In this document: positions 17,025 to 26,158 of the stretch, in pieces
How the letters are laid out: the number at the start of each line of letters is the position of its first letter
Position numbering within the stretch: the first letter of the stretch is position 1
NCBI GenBank assembly: GCA_963834725.1
Contig: CAWICN010000001.1
Span: forward strand, 4,774,001 to 4,838,000
Length of the DNA stretch: 64,000 nt
Direction: 5' to 3'
Source of the DNA: PALSA-693 sp963834725
Lineage (GTDB): Bacteria; Actinomycetota; Acidimicrobiia; Acidimicrobiales; Palsa-688
Program-made: the position numbers and the translations under genes
Notes under the pieces: model-generated
Database searches by the model: none
What the model saw: only the letters and a program-made list of their open reading frames with translations
What the model was told of the DNA's origin: nothing

Positions 17025-18487
17025 ATGATTGCCGGTCGACTGGCGCGCATTCTGGGCACCGCGGCCTTGGTGAGTGGCATTGCGACGGCCGGGTCGGCGG
17101 TCGTGATGTCCGGCACGGGAGCGGCGTGGGCCGGGACCGGGGGCGGCGGAGGAGACGAACCCGCCTACGACTGCACGGGGGCCAATGGGGGCATCATCCC
17201 GCCCGGCACGTACGAATCGATGACCATCAGCGGGGTGTGCTTCACCCCGTTCGGGAACGTGAAGGTCGAGAAGAACCTGACTGTAGAGCCGGCAGCGCTG
17301 CTCGACAATGGGACGCCGGGCGATCCCAGCCGGCGTTCGGCCGTGGTGGCCGCCAACTTGTACGTCGGTGGAAATGTCAGGGTCGGCAAGGGCGCGGTCC
17401 TGATACTCGGCTGCTCACCCAACTCAGCGTGCGCGGCGGCCAGTCGACGCCGCCGGGTATATCGTCCGCCAATATCCGGGGGAGCGTCACCGCCATCAAC
17501 GCTTTGGCCGTGATCGTTCACTCCTCTTCTATCGGTCGGGACTTCACTGACATCGGCGGTGGCGGCGGCACCATGGGAGGCGTCGCAACCGGAGCGTGCT
17601 TCGCCGCTACTCCTCCAGCGCCCTGGTCCGAGGACACCGGCTCGGCCGTGGCCGGTAACCCCGTCTACACCGACGTCGAGGACGTCTCGATCGGCGGCAA
17701 CTACACCATGGTCGGCGTTTCGTCGTGCTGACTCGGGTCGCTGCGGAACCAGATCGGCGGCGACGCCACCTTCATCGGTAACCGCATGGGCGATCCCGAT
17801 GCCATGGAGATCGGCAACAACCTCGTCGGGGAAGACCTGACCTGCTTCAAGAATGCTCCGGCGCCTCAGTTCGGGGACGGGGCCTCCTCCGACCTGGTCG
17901 GTGGCCGGGCCAGCGGCCAGTGCGGGTTCAACGTGATCCTGCACAACCCGTCGGCCCAAGCCATTGCCTCGAACGGCGCGACGGGGGTCGGGGTGTTGCA
18001 GCACTTCGCGGTGAGTACCAGCCAGCTCAAGACCTTCGTCGGCACCCACACGGCGACGCTCGTCGCTTCGGTGCCTTCGGTCACAACAGAGGCGGGCAAC
18101 ATCCTTAACGCCCAGATCTTCAACTTCACCCTCGCCGGCAAGGGCCTGGTCGGTACCGGCACCTTCCCCCCCGGTGGTAGCCCGGGCCAGTCCCCGGGCG
18201 AGGCGGTGCTGTCGACCACCTTCCCGAATGGGAGCGCCACGTTCACCGCCTTTGACACCTGCGACAAGTGCCGCTTCGCGGGCCAGAAGGGAAGCGTGTC
18301 GCTGCGGGCCTACGGGACCACCACCAAGAAGGGGTTCACGTCCGGCACATTCCTCATCACCTCGAACGGCACCATCCTCCCGACCGCGACGAGCCCGGTG
18401 CCCGGACTGGCCACCCTGGTCGGCTACGGAAACTTCTGGGGCTCGGGAGCCACCCTGCACGTGGTCGAGCACCTCGGGTTCGGCTGA
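17025..18487 (+). pseudogene. Broken secreted protein gene (frameshift plus in-frame TGA)
   Basis: Begins with ATG behind CAAGGGGG and encodes a signal peptide (ARILGTAALVSGIATAGSAVVM...GAAWA) followed by an adhesin-like parallel-beta segment (GTYESMTISGVCFTPFGNVKVEKNLTV). The continuation is in the -1 frame from about 17430 (GGQSTPPGISSANIRGSVTAINA), and that frame then meets a TGA at 17729-17731 between VSSC and LGSLRNQIGGDA before running open to 18487 (ending LHVVEHLGFG). A Trp codon (TGG) would fit the TGA position in family members I recall. With two lesions it is probably a pseudogene, unless the sequence is wrong. Function unknown. Confidence 0.7.
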
Positions 18488-18667
18488 CAGTCACTTCATG
18501 CACCGGTTGTGCAGTCCAGGCGGAACGGCCCAACTGGTCTGGCCGACGCCGCCCTCGAGCGGATGACCTCTCGAGTCCACGATCCGTGGCCAGGACGGTC
18601 GCCCGCGCCACGGCCATGACCGTGGGTCGGATCGACTGCTAGGCCGGCCAGACCGCACCACGCAGTC

Positions 18668-18758
18668 CGGGTGGGGCGGCCGGCTGGGGCGGCCGGGCGG
18701 GGCGGCCGGGTGGGGCGGCCGGGTGGGGCGGCGGGCTGGGGCGGCCGGGTGGGGCGGG
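18668..18758. repeat. 13-bp tandem repeat, 7 copies, upstream of tig
   Basis: Unit CGGGTGGGGCGGC repeated seven times with a few substitutions (18668-18758). The plus strand has recurrent runs of three or four G, so G-quadruplex formation is possible. The whole 18488-18808 gap has no gene; only this array and the tig promoter are recognisable. Confidence 0.9.
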
Positions 18759-18791
18759 CCGATGAGGGCGCCGCAGCCGTGCCCCCGCCCC

Positions 18792-18797
18792 TAGACT
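18792..18797 (+). promoter_or_regulatory. -10 element of tig (probably leaderless)
   Basis: TAGACT ends 11 bases before the ATG at 18809, and no Shine-Dalgarno precedes the ATG. Transcription would start within a few bases of the start codon. Confidence 0.55.
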
Positions 18798-18808
18798 TCT
18801 GACTCGCT

Positions 18809-20308
18809 ATGAAAGCCGTCGTCGAGCCCCTCGAGGGCAACAAGGTCAAGCTGAGCGTCGAGGTCGACGAGCAGGAGTTCGAGAAGGCCGTCGACGCCGC
18901 GTTCCGCAAGATCGCCAGGGAGGTCAGGGTGCCCGGCTTCCGGCCTGGCAAGGCCCCTCGCCGCATCCTGGAAGCCCGGCTCGGCAGGGAGACGGGTAGG
19001 ACCGAGGCTCTTCGCGACGCCCTTCCCGACTACTACTCACAAGCCCTTCGTGAGCATGACGTCGACGCCATCGCCCCGCCGGAGATCGACATCACCGCAG
19101 GTCAGGAGTCGGGACCGGTGGCGTTCGACGCGGTGGTGGAAGTGCGGCCCCAACTGCGCCTGGCCGGCTACAACGGTCTACGGGTGGAGATCCCGGGTCC
19201 GCTGGCCACCGACGAGGAGGTCGACGCCCAGATCGACCGGCTGCGAGGCAACTTCGCCGAGCTGTCCGCGGTCGAGCGCCCGGCCCGGGACGGCGATCAC
19301 CTGACCATCGATCTCAAGGGTTCCCGCCATGGTGAGGACGTCGCCGCAGTGACGACCGACGATTTTCTCTATGAGCTGGGCAGCGGGACCGTCCTGCCAG
19401 AGCTCGACGATCACCTGCGCGGTTCCCGGGTCGGCGACATCCTCGCCTTCGACGCCGAGCTGCCGGACGGGCCGGTGCAGCTCAAGGTGCTGGTCAAGGA
19501 CGTCAAGGAGAAGGTCCTTCCCGAGGTCACCGACGAGTGGGCCTCGGAGGCGTCGGAGTTCGATAGCGTCAATGAGTTGCGAGCCGACATCCGCAAGCGC
19601 ACCCAGCTGGTCAAACGGATCCAGGCGGCCATGGCGCTGCGCAACGGGTCCGTCGACGCGCTGGTCGAACTGGTCGACATCGAGCCGCCGGCGCCGCTCG
19701 TCGATTCCGAGGTGGAGCGCCGGTTGCACGACCTCGGGCAGCGACTCGAGCAGCAGCGCGCCACCCTGGCGCAGTACCTGGAGGCCACCGGGCAGACCGA
19801 ACAGCAGGTTGCCGCCGGCCTCCGGGAGGGGGCCGCCCAGGCCGTCAAGGCGGATCTGGCGCTGCGGGCCGTTGCTGAGGCCGAGCACCTCGAGCCGACC
19901 GAGTCGGACATCGACGCAGAGATCGAGCGCCTGGCGCAGTCGTTCCAGGTGCGGCCGGCGGAGCTCCGGCGCAACCTCGAGCGCGCAGACCGGATGCCCG
20001 CGGTACGCTCAGACTGGAAGAAGAACAAGGCCTTGGAATGGCTCGTCGAGCACGTGGACGTGGTCGACGCCGACGGTCAGCCCATCGACCGGACCCTTCT
20101 CGAACCCGACACAGATCTCGAACCGGACACAGATCTCGAACCGGACACAGATCTCGAACCCGACACAGAGCCCGAACCCGACACAGAGCCCGACGGCTCG
20201 CCAACTACCGATCAGACCGACACATCAGATTCGCCAAAATCCCCAGAGTCGCCAGACTCCACAGAGTCGCCAGCAGTAAGCCAGGATCAACAGACCGGAG
20301 AACCGTGA
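18809..20308 (+). CDS. tig: Trigger factor, peptidyl-prolyl isomerase and ribosome-bound chaperone
   Basis: 499 aa. The N-terminal ribosome-binding domain has the signature GFRPGKAP (residues 43-50), contacting ribosomal protein L23. The middle FKBP-type PPIase domain starts near residue 150 (DGDHLTIDLKGSRHGEDVAA) and the C-terminal chaperone arms follow. It binds nascent chains at the exit tunnel. The last 70 residues are an acidic low-complexity tail built from an LEPDTD repeat, making the protein somewhat longer than usual (about 430-470 aa). The stop overlaps the clpP GTG by four bases (GTGA), and clpX follows, a conserved folding/degradation operon. Confidence 0.97.
   Translation: MKAVVEPLEGNKVKLSVEVDEQEFEKAVDAAFRKIAREVRVPGFRPGKAPRRILEARLGRETGRTEALRDALPDYYSQALREHDVDAIAPPEIDITAGQESGPVAFDAVVEVRPQLRLAGYNGLRVEIPGPLATDEEVDAQIDRLRGNFAELSAVERPARDGDHLTIDLKGSRHGEDVAAVTTDDFLYELGSGTVLPELDDHLRGSRVGDILAFDAELPDGPVQLKVLVKDVKEKVLPEVTDEWASEASEFDSVNELRADIRKRTQLVKRIQAAMALRNGSVDALVELVDIEPPAPLVDSEVERRLHDLGQRLEQQRATLAQYLEATGQTEQQVAAGLREGAAQAVKADLALRAVAEAEHLEPTESDIDAEIERLAQSFQVRPAELRRNLERADRMPAVRSDWKKNKALEWLVEHVDVVDADGQPIDRTLLEPDTDLEPDTDLEPDTDLEPDTEPEPDTEPDGSPTTDQTDTSDSPKSPESPDSTESPAVSQDQQTGEP
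20099..20194 (+). repeat. 18-bp coding tandem repeat in the tig C-terminus
   Basis: Unit CTCGAACCCGACACAGAT repeats five times in frame (20099-20188) with a partial sixth, encoding LEPDTD and drifting to PEPDTE. It gives a strongly acidic tail. Confidence 0.92.
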
Positions 20309-20940
20309 TTTCGCCCGTCGCCCAATACCACATCCCGGGGGTCTTCGAGCAGACCAACCGGGGGGAGAAGAGCTATGACCTGTTCTCCCGGATGCTCGAG
20401 GAGAACATCGTCTTTCTCGGCACACCCATCGACGATTACGTCGCGAACGCGGTGTGCGCTCAGATGCTCTACCTCGAGTACAAGAACTCCGACAAGGAGA
20501 TCAGCCTCTACATCAACAGCCCGGGTGGCGACATCACCGCGCTGTTCGCGATCTACGACACCATGAAGTTCGTCAAAAATGACATATCCACGTTCTGTTA
20601 TGGGCAGGCCGCATCGGCAGCCGCGGTGATCCTGGCGGGCGGTACCTCCGGAAAGCGGTACGCCTTGCCCCACGCCCGCATCCTGATCCATCAGCCCTAC
20701 GGCGGAGCTGCTGGTCAGGCCGCTGACATCGAGATCCAGGCCAAGGAGATTCTGCGCATGCGGGACCTGCTCAACCAGATGGTGGCGGCCGACACCGGCC
20801 AGGCTGTCGAGAAAGTGGCCCGAGACACCGACCGCGACTTCATTATGAGCGCCGCGGAGGCTCAGGAGTACGGCATTATCGACGAGGTGATCACCACACG
20901 AGAGCTCGCCGTCGTCCCGCAAGCTGCGGGCGTCGCCTGA
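20305..20940 (+). CDS. clpP: ATP-dependent Clp protease proteolytic subunit
   Basis: 211 aa serine peptidase forming tetradecameric barrels and degrading substrates unfolded by ClpX. Catalytic triad visible: Ser104 (GQAASAAA), His129 (ILIHQPYGG) and Asp178 (DRDFIMSAAEA). The GTG start overlaps the tig stop (GTGA), so translation is coupled. N-terminus MISPVAQYHIPGVFEQTNRGEKSYDLFSRML (in part) suits a ClpP2-type subunit. Most Actinobacteria carry two adjacent clpP genes; only one is here. Confidence 0.97.
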   Translation: MISPVAQYHIPGVFEQTNRGEKSYDLFSRMLEENIVFLGTPIDDYVANAVCAQMLYLEYKNSDKEISLYINSPGGDITALFAIYDTMKFVKNDISTFCYGQAASAAAVILAGGTSGKRYALPHARILIHQPYGGAAGQAADIEIQAKEILRMRDLLNQMVAADTGQAVEKVARDTDRDFIMSAAEAQEYGIIDEVITTRELAVVPQAAGVA

Positions 20941-20960
20941 GATCTGGGGGGAACAGCGTC

Positions 20961-22238
20961 GTGGCCAAATTCGGGGAGTCCAGCGACCTGGTCAAATGCT
21001 CCTTCTGCGGCAAGTCGCAGAAGCAGGTCAAGAAGCTCATCGCCGGTCCCGGCGTCTACATCTGCGACGAGTGCATCGACCTCTGCAACGACATCATCGA
21101 GGAGGAGCTCTCGGAAAGCTCCGAGGTGCACTTCGACGAGCTGCCCAAGCCCGCAGAGATCTTCGCCTTTCTCAACGACTATGTCATCGGTCAGGAACGC
21201 GCCAAAAAGATCCTCTCAGTGGCAGTGTACAACCACTACAAGCGCGTGCAGTCGGGCGGCTACGCCGACGCCGAGGTGGAGCTGCAGAAGTCGAACATCC
21301 TGCTGCTGGGTCCAACCGGCTGCGGGAAGACCTTCCTGGCCCAGACACTCGCCCGGATGCTCAACGTCCCCTTCGCCATCGCCGACGCCACCGCTTTGAC
21401 CGAGGCGGGCTACGTGGGTGAGGACGTGGAAAACATCCTGCTCAAGCTCATTCAAGCGGCTGACTACGACGTCAAGAAGGCCGAGACGGGCATCATCTAT
21501 ATCGACGAGATCGACAAGATCGCCCGCAAGAGCGAGAACCCGTCGATCACCCGGGATGTTTCCGGCGAAGGGGTCCAGCAGGCGCTCCTGAAGATCCTGG
21601 AGGGGACCACCGCCTCGGTTCCTCCCCAGGGCGGCCGCAAGCACCCCCACCAGGAGTTCATCCAGATCGACACCACGAACATCCTGTTCATCTGCGGAGG
21701 CGCCTTCGCTGGCCTGGACCGGATCATCGACAGCCGGCTCGGACGGCAGGGCATCGGCTTCCGGGCCGACATCCGCCGGGCTGAGGACCGTGGCGAAGGA
21801 GATCTCCTGGCCCAGGTGCTGCCGGAGGACCTGCTCAAGTTCGGGTTGATCCCCGAGTTCGTAGGCCGGCTGCCGGTGATCGGCGCGGTCTCCAATCTGG
21901 ATCAGACGGCGCTCGTCCGGATCCTGGTCGAGCCCAAGAACGCCCTGGTCAAGCAGTACCGCCGGGTGTTCGAACTCGACAACGTGGAGTTGATCTTCAA
22001 CGACGACGCCCTCGGTGCCGTCGCCGAGCAGGCGTTGCTGCGGGGGACCGGCGCCCGGGGGCTGCGAGCCATCCTCGAGGAGGTCCTGCTGGAGGTCATG
22101 TACGACCTGCCGAGTCGCAATGACATCGGACAGTGCGTCATCGACCGTTCGGTGGTGCTCGAGCGGGTGGCGCCGACGCTGGTACCCCGGGCCGAGCAGG
22201 CCCGCACCCAACCCCGGCCCCGCCGGGCGGCCTCGTAG
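20961..22238 (+). CDS. clpX: ATP-dependent Clp protease ATP-binding subunit ClpX
   Basis: 425 aa AAA+ unfoldase that feeds proteins to ClpP. N-terminal zinc-binding domain with Cys13, Cys16, Cys35 and Cys38; Walker A GPTGCGKT (117-124); pore loop GYVG (150-153); Walker B IIYIDEID (178-185); sensor and C-terminal small domain present. GTG start with GGGGGG 9 bases upstream. 20 bases downstream of clpP and surely cotranscribed. Confidence 0.98.
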   Translation: MAKFGESSDLVKCSFCGKSQKQVKKLIAGPGVYICDECIDLCNDIIEEELSESSEVHFDELPKPAEIFAFLNDYVIGQERAKKILSVAVYNHYKRVQSGGYADAEVELQKSNILLLGPTGCGKTFLAQTLARMLNVPFAIADATALTEAGYVGEDVENILLKLIQAADYDVKKAETGIIYIDEIDKIARKSENPSITRDVSGEGVQQALLKILEGTTASVPPQGGRKHPHQEFIQIDTTNILFICGGAFAGLDRIIDSRLGRQGIGFRADIRRAEDRGEGDLLAQVLPEDLLKFGLIPEFVGRLPVIGAVSNLDQTALVRILVEPKNALVKQYRRVFELDNVELIFNDDALGAVAEQALLRGTGARGLRAILEEVLLEVMYDLPSRNDIGQCVIDRSVVLERVAPTLVPRAEQARTQPRPRRAAS

Positions 22239-22303
22239 AGGGCGGCGGCGCACTGAAAGAAAAGAGGGAGGGCGTCCCCGGGCCGCCCGGGCTGGGTGAC
22301 GCC

Positions 22304-23587
22304 TTGGCCTGGCTGGACGGCCATCAGAACCTCGAGCGCATGCTGGCCGACACCAGTCGGCCTCCGCCGGACCTGGAGCGCATGCGAAGGCTGGCCGACG
22401 TGCTCGGCCATCCCGAACAGGCCGCGCCGGTCGTCCACGTGACCGGCACCAACGGCAAGACGTCGACGGCACGGGCCCTGACCGCCCTGCTGAGCGCCAA
22501 GGGTCTCCGCGTCGGCACCTTCACCAGCCCGCACCTGGAGCGCATCAACGAACGGCTGGCCACCGACGGCGAGCCCATCAGCGACGTCGACCTGGCCGAG
22601 GTGCTCACCGACCTCGCCGGCCTCGAGCCGCTGCTCGGCGTTGGAGTCCGGCTGACCTGGTTCGAGATCCTCACCGGAGCGGCGCTGCGCTGGTTCGCGG
22701 ACCTTCCGGTGGACGTGGCCGTCTACGAGGTCGGCCTCGGCGGCCGGTGGGATGCCACCAACGTGATCGACGCCAGTGTGGCCGTGGTCACCAACATTGG
22801 GCTGGACCACGTCGAGTTCCTCGGACCCACCCGGGCGGACGTCGCCGGCGAGAAGGCGGGCATCGTCAAGCCCGGCTCCACGCTGGTGCTCGGCGAACAG
22901 GACCCCAACCTGCGGCCCATCTTCGAGCGGGAGCGGCCCGCCGAGCTGTGGCTGGCCGGCCGCGACTACGAGTGCACCCGCAACGAGCTCGCCGTCGGCG
23001 GCCGGATTCTCGACCTGCGCACCCCGGCGGCCGCGTACGAGGACGTCTTCCTCGATCTGCACGGGAGCTACCAGGGCGACAACTTTGCTGCCGCGCTCGC
23101 CGCCTCCGAGGCCTTCTTCGGGGCGCCACTCGACGACCGCCTGGTCCGGGATGCGGCCGCCACCGTGCGGTCACCGGGCCGACTCGAGATCGTCGGCCAC
23201 GACCCGCTACTGGTACTCGACGGAGCCAAGAATCTGGAAGGCGCGGAGTGCTCGGCGGCGGCGGTCAGGGAAGAGTTCGGAGCCCGATCGGTCATCCTGG
23301 TGGTCGGGATGCTTTATGGGAAAGACCCCGAAGCCATGTTGCGAGCCCTGGGCGCCGGCCGGTCCCGTCTGGTGGTGGCTTGCCCGCCGCCGTCGCCTCG
23401 CGCCCAGCCCGCAGCCACGCTGGTCGCGGCCGCCCTGCGGCTTGGCGTGGGCGCGGTGGAGGCAGAGTCGGTAGCGGAGGCCCTGCAGGTGGCGATCGAC
23501 GCCGCCGGGCCGGACGACCTGATCCTGGTCACCGGCTCCCTCTACACGGTCGGGTCGGCTCGCGCCGCACTGGCGGTACGGACCTGA
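22304..23587 (+). CDS. folC: Folylpolyglutamate synthase / dihydrofolate synthase
   Basis: About 427 aa. Mur-ligase-family enzyme that adds glutamate to (dihydro)folate with ATP. P-loop TGTNGKTS (residues 47-54), then TFTSPHLERINERL and EVGLGGRWDATN, and the C-terminal domain with LLVLDGAKN. Start uncertain: the family N-terminus DALAWL is reached by TTG at 22304 with GGGTGA upstream. A stronger GGAGGG at 22267-22272 has no good start within range. It follows clpX after about 65 bases; valS, often placed between these two in Actinobacteria, is missing. Confidence 0.92.
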   Translation: MAWLDGHQNLERMLADTSRPPPDLERMRRLADVLGHPEQAAPVVHVTGTNGKTSTARALTALLSAKGLRVGTFTSPHLERINERLATDGEPISDVDLAEVLTDLAGLEPLLGVGVRLTWFEILTGAALRWFADLPVDVAVYEVGLGGRWDATNVIDASVAVVTNIGLDHVEFLGPTRADVAGEKAGIVKPGSTLVLGEQDPNLRPIFERERPAELWLAGRDYECTRNELAVGGRILDLRTPAAAYEDVFLDLHGSYQGDNFAAALAASEAFFGAPLDDRLVRDAAATVRSPGRLEIVGHDPLLVLDGAKNLEGAECSAAAVREEFGARSVILVVGMLYGKDPEAMLRALGAGRSRLVVACPPPSPRAQPAATLVAAALRLGVGAVEAESVAEALQVAIDAAGPDDLILVTGSLYTVGSARAALAVRT

Positions 23588-23663
23588 GCTGCCACGATTT
23601 TCTGCAGCGCGCCGCCCATCATCCGGGCGCAATTCGCGGCAGCAAATCGCTCGAGCCCCCCGC

Positions 23664-23669
23664 TACCCT
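23664..23669 (+). promoter_or_regulatory. -10 element of ndk
   Basis: TACCCT ends 9 bases before the GTG of ndk with no Shine-Dalgarno between, implying a leaderless mRNA. Confidence 0.45.
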
Positions 23670-23678
23670 GCTCCACTC

Positions 23679-24098
23679 GTGAAGCGAACTCTCGTCATCT
23701 GCAAGCCCGACGCGGTCGAGCAGGGCCTCACCGGAGAGATCATCGCCCGGCTCGAGCGCAAGGGTTTGCGGCTCATCGGTGCAGAACTGCGGACCATCGA
23801 TCGAACCACCGCTGAGCGGCACTACGCCGAGCACGAGGGTAAGGCGTTCTACGAGGACCTTCTGGTGTTCATCACGCGCTCGCCGGTGATGTTGCTCGTG
23901 GTCGAGGGACCGGGAGACACCTGGCAGATCGTGCGCACCATGATGGGCGCCACCAACCCGGCGGCGGCTGCTCCCGGGACGATTCGCGGTGACCTGGCCG
24001 TCGAAACAACCGAGAATCTCGTGCACGGCTCCGACAGCGCGGAATCGGCCCGGCGCGAGATCGCCCTCTTCTTCCCTGCACTCGCCGACCGCTCCTGA
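23679..24098 (+). CDS. ndk: Nucleoside diphosphate kinase
   Basis: 139 aa cytosolic enzyme equalising NTP pools through a phosphohistidine. KPDAV near the N-terminus (residues 9-13), TRSPVMLLVVEG, and the active-site histidine in NLVHGSDSAESA. Length matches the family. GTG start set by MKRTLVICKPDAV. It lies between folC and mreB. Confidence 0.97.
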   Translation: MKRTLVICKPDAVEQGLTGEIIARLERKGLRLIGAELRTIDRTTAERHYAEHEGKAFYEDLLVFITRSPVMLLVVEGPGDTWQIVRTMMGATNPAAAAPGTIRGDLAVETTENLVHGSDSAESARREIALFFPALADRS

Positions 24099-24159
24099 TC
24101 CGGCCGGCGGCGCCGGTGGCAGCCGGGTGGGTAGACGCGGACGCGGCGCATGCCGGTGG

Positions 24160-24165
24160 TACCCT
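24160..24165 (+). promoter_or_regulatory. Possible -10 element for the mre operon
   Basis: TACCCT at 24160-24165 would give a leader of about 30 bases carrying AGGAGG before the mreB TTG start. Confidence 0.35.
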
Positions 24166-24203
24166 CGATCAACCTCCAGGCGCCTGACAGGAGGCCTGCG
24201 CGC

Positions 24204-25244
24204 TTGCCCGACAACATTTTCAGCGGTCTTCTGGGCCGGGACATGGCGGTCGATCTCGGCACCGCCAACACGCTCGTCTACGTGCGCGGGAAGGGCATCG
24301 TGCTCGACGAGCCGTCCGTCGTCGCGGTCAACATCAAGGATGAGCGTCCTCTCGCCGTGGGGCTCGAAGCCAAGCGGATGATCGGCCGGACGCCGAGCCA
24401 CATCCAGGCCATCCGCCCGCTGCGGGACGGCGTCATCGCCAACTTCGACATCTGCGAGAAGATGCTCGCCTACTTCATCCGCCGGGTGCACGGGCCGCGA
24501 AAATTCGCCAAGCCCCGCATGGTCATCTGCGTTCCATCCGGCATCACCGGCGTCGAGCAGCGAGCGGTGCAGGAGGCAGCCGAATCCGCCGGTGCCCGCA
24601 AGCCGGCCCACATCATCGAGGAGCCCATGGCGGCGGCCATCGGGGCCGGATTACCGGTGCACGAACCCACCGGCAACATGGTGGTGGACATCGGCGGCGG
24701 CACCACCGAGGTGGCTGTCATCTCGCTCGGTGGCATCGTCACCAGTCAGTCCATACGGATCGGCGGCGATGAGCTCGACGAAGCGATCATCCAGTACATC
24801 AAAAAGGAGTACAGCCTGGCCCTTGGTGAGCGGACCGCCGAGGAGATCAAGATCGCGCTCGGGTCGGCGTGCGCGCTCGAGGAGGAGCTCCACGCCGAGA
24901 TTCGGGGCCGGGACCTCATCACCGGTCTGCCGAAGACCATCGTGACCACGACCGAGGAGATCCGGGACGCCATCTACGAGCCGGTCTCCTCCATCATCGA
25001 CGCCGTCAAGGTGACGTTGGACAAGACGCCACCGGAACTCGCGGCGGACATCATGGAGCAAGGCATCGTGCTGACCGGCGGCGGGGCCCTCCTCCACGGG
25101 CTGGGCGCGAGGCTGATGTCGGAGACGGGGATGCCGATCGTGATCGCCGACAACCCGCTGCACTCGGTGGTCATCGGAAGCGGCCAGTGCCTCGAGGAGT
25201 TCGAGGTGCTCAAGGGCGTGCTGATGTCCAGCCAGAGTCGCTGA
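24204..25244 (+). CDS. mreB: Rod shape-determining actin homologue MreB
   Basis: 346 aa. Actin-like ATPase organising lateral cell wall synthesis under the membrane. Phosphate-1 motif DLGTANTLVYVRG, phosphate-2 DIGGGTTEVAV, adenosine motif TGGGALLHGLG. The TTG start is chosen because AGGAGG sits 9 bases upstream and the product begins LPDNIFSGLLGRDMAVDLG like family members; an in-frame ATG at 24150 has no ribosome site. First gene of mreB-mreC-mreD-rodA. Presence of MreB argues for a rod or elongating cell. Confidence 0.96.
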   Translation: MPDNIFSGLLGRDMAVDLGTANTLVYVRGKGIVLDEPSVVAVNIKDERPLAVGLEAKRMIGRTPSHIQAIRPLRDGVIANFDICEKMLAYFIRRVHGPRKFAKPRMVICVPSGITGVEQRAVQEAAESAGARKPAHIIEEPMAAAIGAGLPVHEPTGNMVVDIGGGTTEVAVISLGGIVTSQSIRIGGDELDEAIIQYIKKEYSLALGERTAEEIKIALGSACALEEELHAEIRGRDLITGLPKTIVTTTEEIRDAIYEPVSSIIDAVKVTLDKTPPELAADIMEQGIVLTGGGALLHGLGARLMSETGMPIVIADNPLHSVVIGSGQCLEEFEVLKGVLMSSQSR

Positions 25245-25266
25245 TCCGCGGGCTGACTGCCCCTCC

Positions 25267-26115
25267 GTGGCCGTCTACCGACGCTCCACCCGTGCCCGCT
25301 ATGTCCTGGCTGTGCTGGTGCTGGCGGCCCTCACGCTTGTCACTATCGACGCCCGGACCAACGGCACCGGGGTAACCAACGACCTCCGGGCGAGGGTCCG
25401 CGAGGCCTTCTCGCCGCTGCAGCACGCCACCCATGATGCGCTCCGGCCCATCGGCAATTTCCTGAGTGGCACCATAAACTACGGGTCGCTGCGCAGTGAG
25501 AATCAGCGCCTGCGCGATCAGGTCGCCGCTCTCGAGCAGCAATCGCTCCAGGCCGCCGCGGAGCAGTCTGCGGCCCAGCAGCTGTTTGCGACCGAGCACC
25601 TGCCGTTTGTCGGAACCATTCCGACCGTGGCCGCGGCCGTGATCGACAACGGGTTCTCCAACTTCGAGAACACCGTCACCATCAACAAGGGGACCAGCAA
25701 CGGGATCGCTGTCGGCGAGCCGGTCGTGGCCGCGGGGGGCCTCGTCGGCAGCGTGGGCGCGGTGAGCACCAGGACGGCCACCATCCTCCTGCTCACGGAT
25801 CCGACGTTCGCGGTCGGAGTCCGCCTGGGGTCGGTCAACGTCGGCACGGCTCAGGGGGCAGGGCGGAATGCTCCTCTGCGTGTCACTGTGGATACGGTCA
25901 ACCAGACCCCCCCGAAGGTGACGAAGGGCGAGGAGATCGTGACGAGCGGGCTCGACCTGGAGAAGTTTCCGCCCTCTATCCCCGTCGGCCAGGTGGACAG
26001 TGTCATTACGCCGCCCGGTGCCGCCGAGCCCACCATCACCCTGAAGCCCTTCGTCAACGTCACCCAGTTGGCGTTCCTCCGGGTCCTGATCTGGGCTCCA
26101 GGATCGACCGGATGA
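25267..26115 (+). CDS. mreC: Rod shape-determining protein MreC
   Basis: 282 aa, bitopic. Transmembrane helix at about residues 11-28 (YVLAVLVLAALTLVTI), coiled coil at about 73-105 (LRSENQRLRDQVAALEQQ), then the paired beta-barrel periplasmic domain with GEPVVAAGGLVGSVGAVS and GEEIVTSGLDLEKFPPSIPVGQV. It bridges MreB to the peptidoglycan synthases. GTG start. Confidence 0.95.
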   Translation: MAVYRRSTRARYVLAVLVLAALTLVTIDARTNGTGVTNDLRARVREAFSPLQHATHDALRPIGNFLSGTINYGSLRSENQRLRDQVAALEQQSLQAAAEQSAAQQLFATEHLPFVGTIPTVAAAVIDNGFSNFENTVTINKGTSNGIAVGEPVVAAGGLVGSVGAVSTRTATILLLTDPTFAVGVRLGSVNVGTAQGAGRNAPLRVTVDTVNQTPPKVTKGEEIVTSGLDLEKFPPSIPVGQVDSVITPPGAAEPTITLKPFVNVTQLAFLRVLIWAPGSTG

Positions 26116-26158
26116 CCGGTACGAGGATCGACGGTCGCCAGCGATCGGCGAGAAGGAC

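Noticed and set aside
16649..17731. One long open frame from the tRNA-Pro region into the broken secreted gene
   Set aside because: Its first part crosses tRNA-Pro and is not protein-like; only the part after about 17430 belongs to the broken gene.
22133..22303. Earlier GTG start for folC inside clpX
   Set aside because: Would need a large overlap with clpX and add residues not found in the family.
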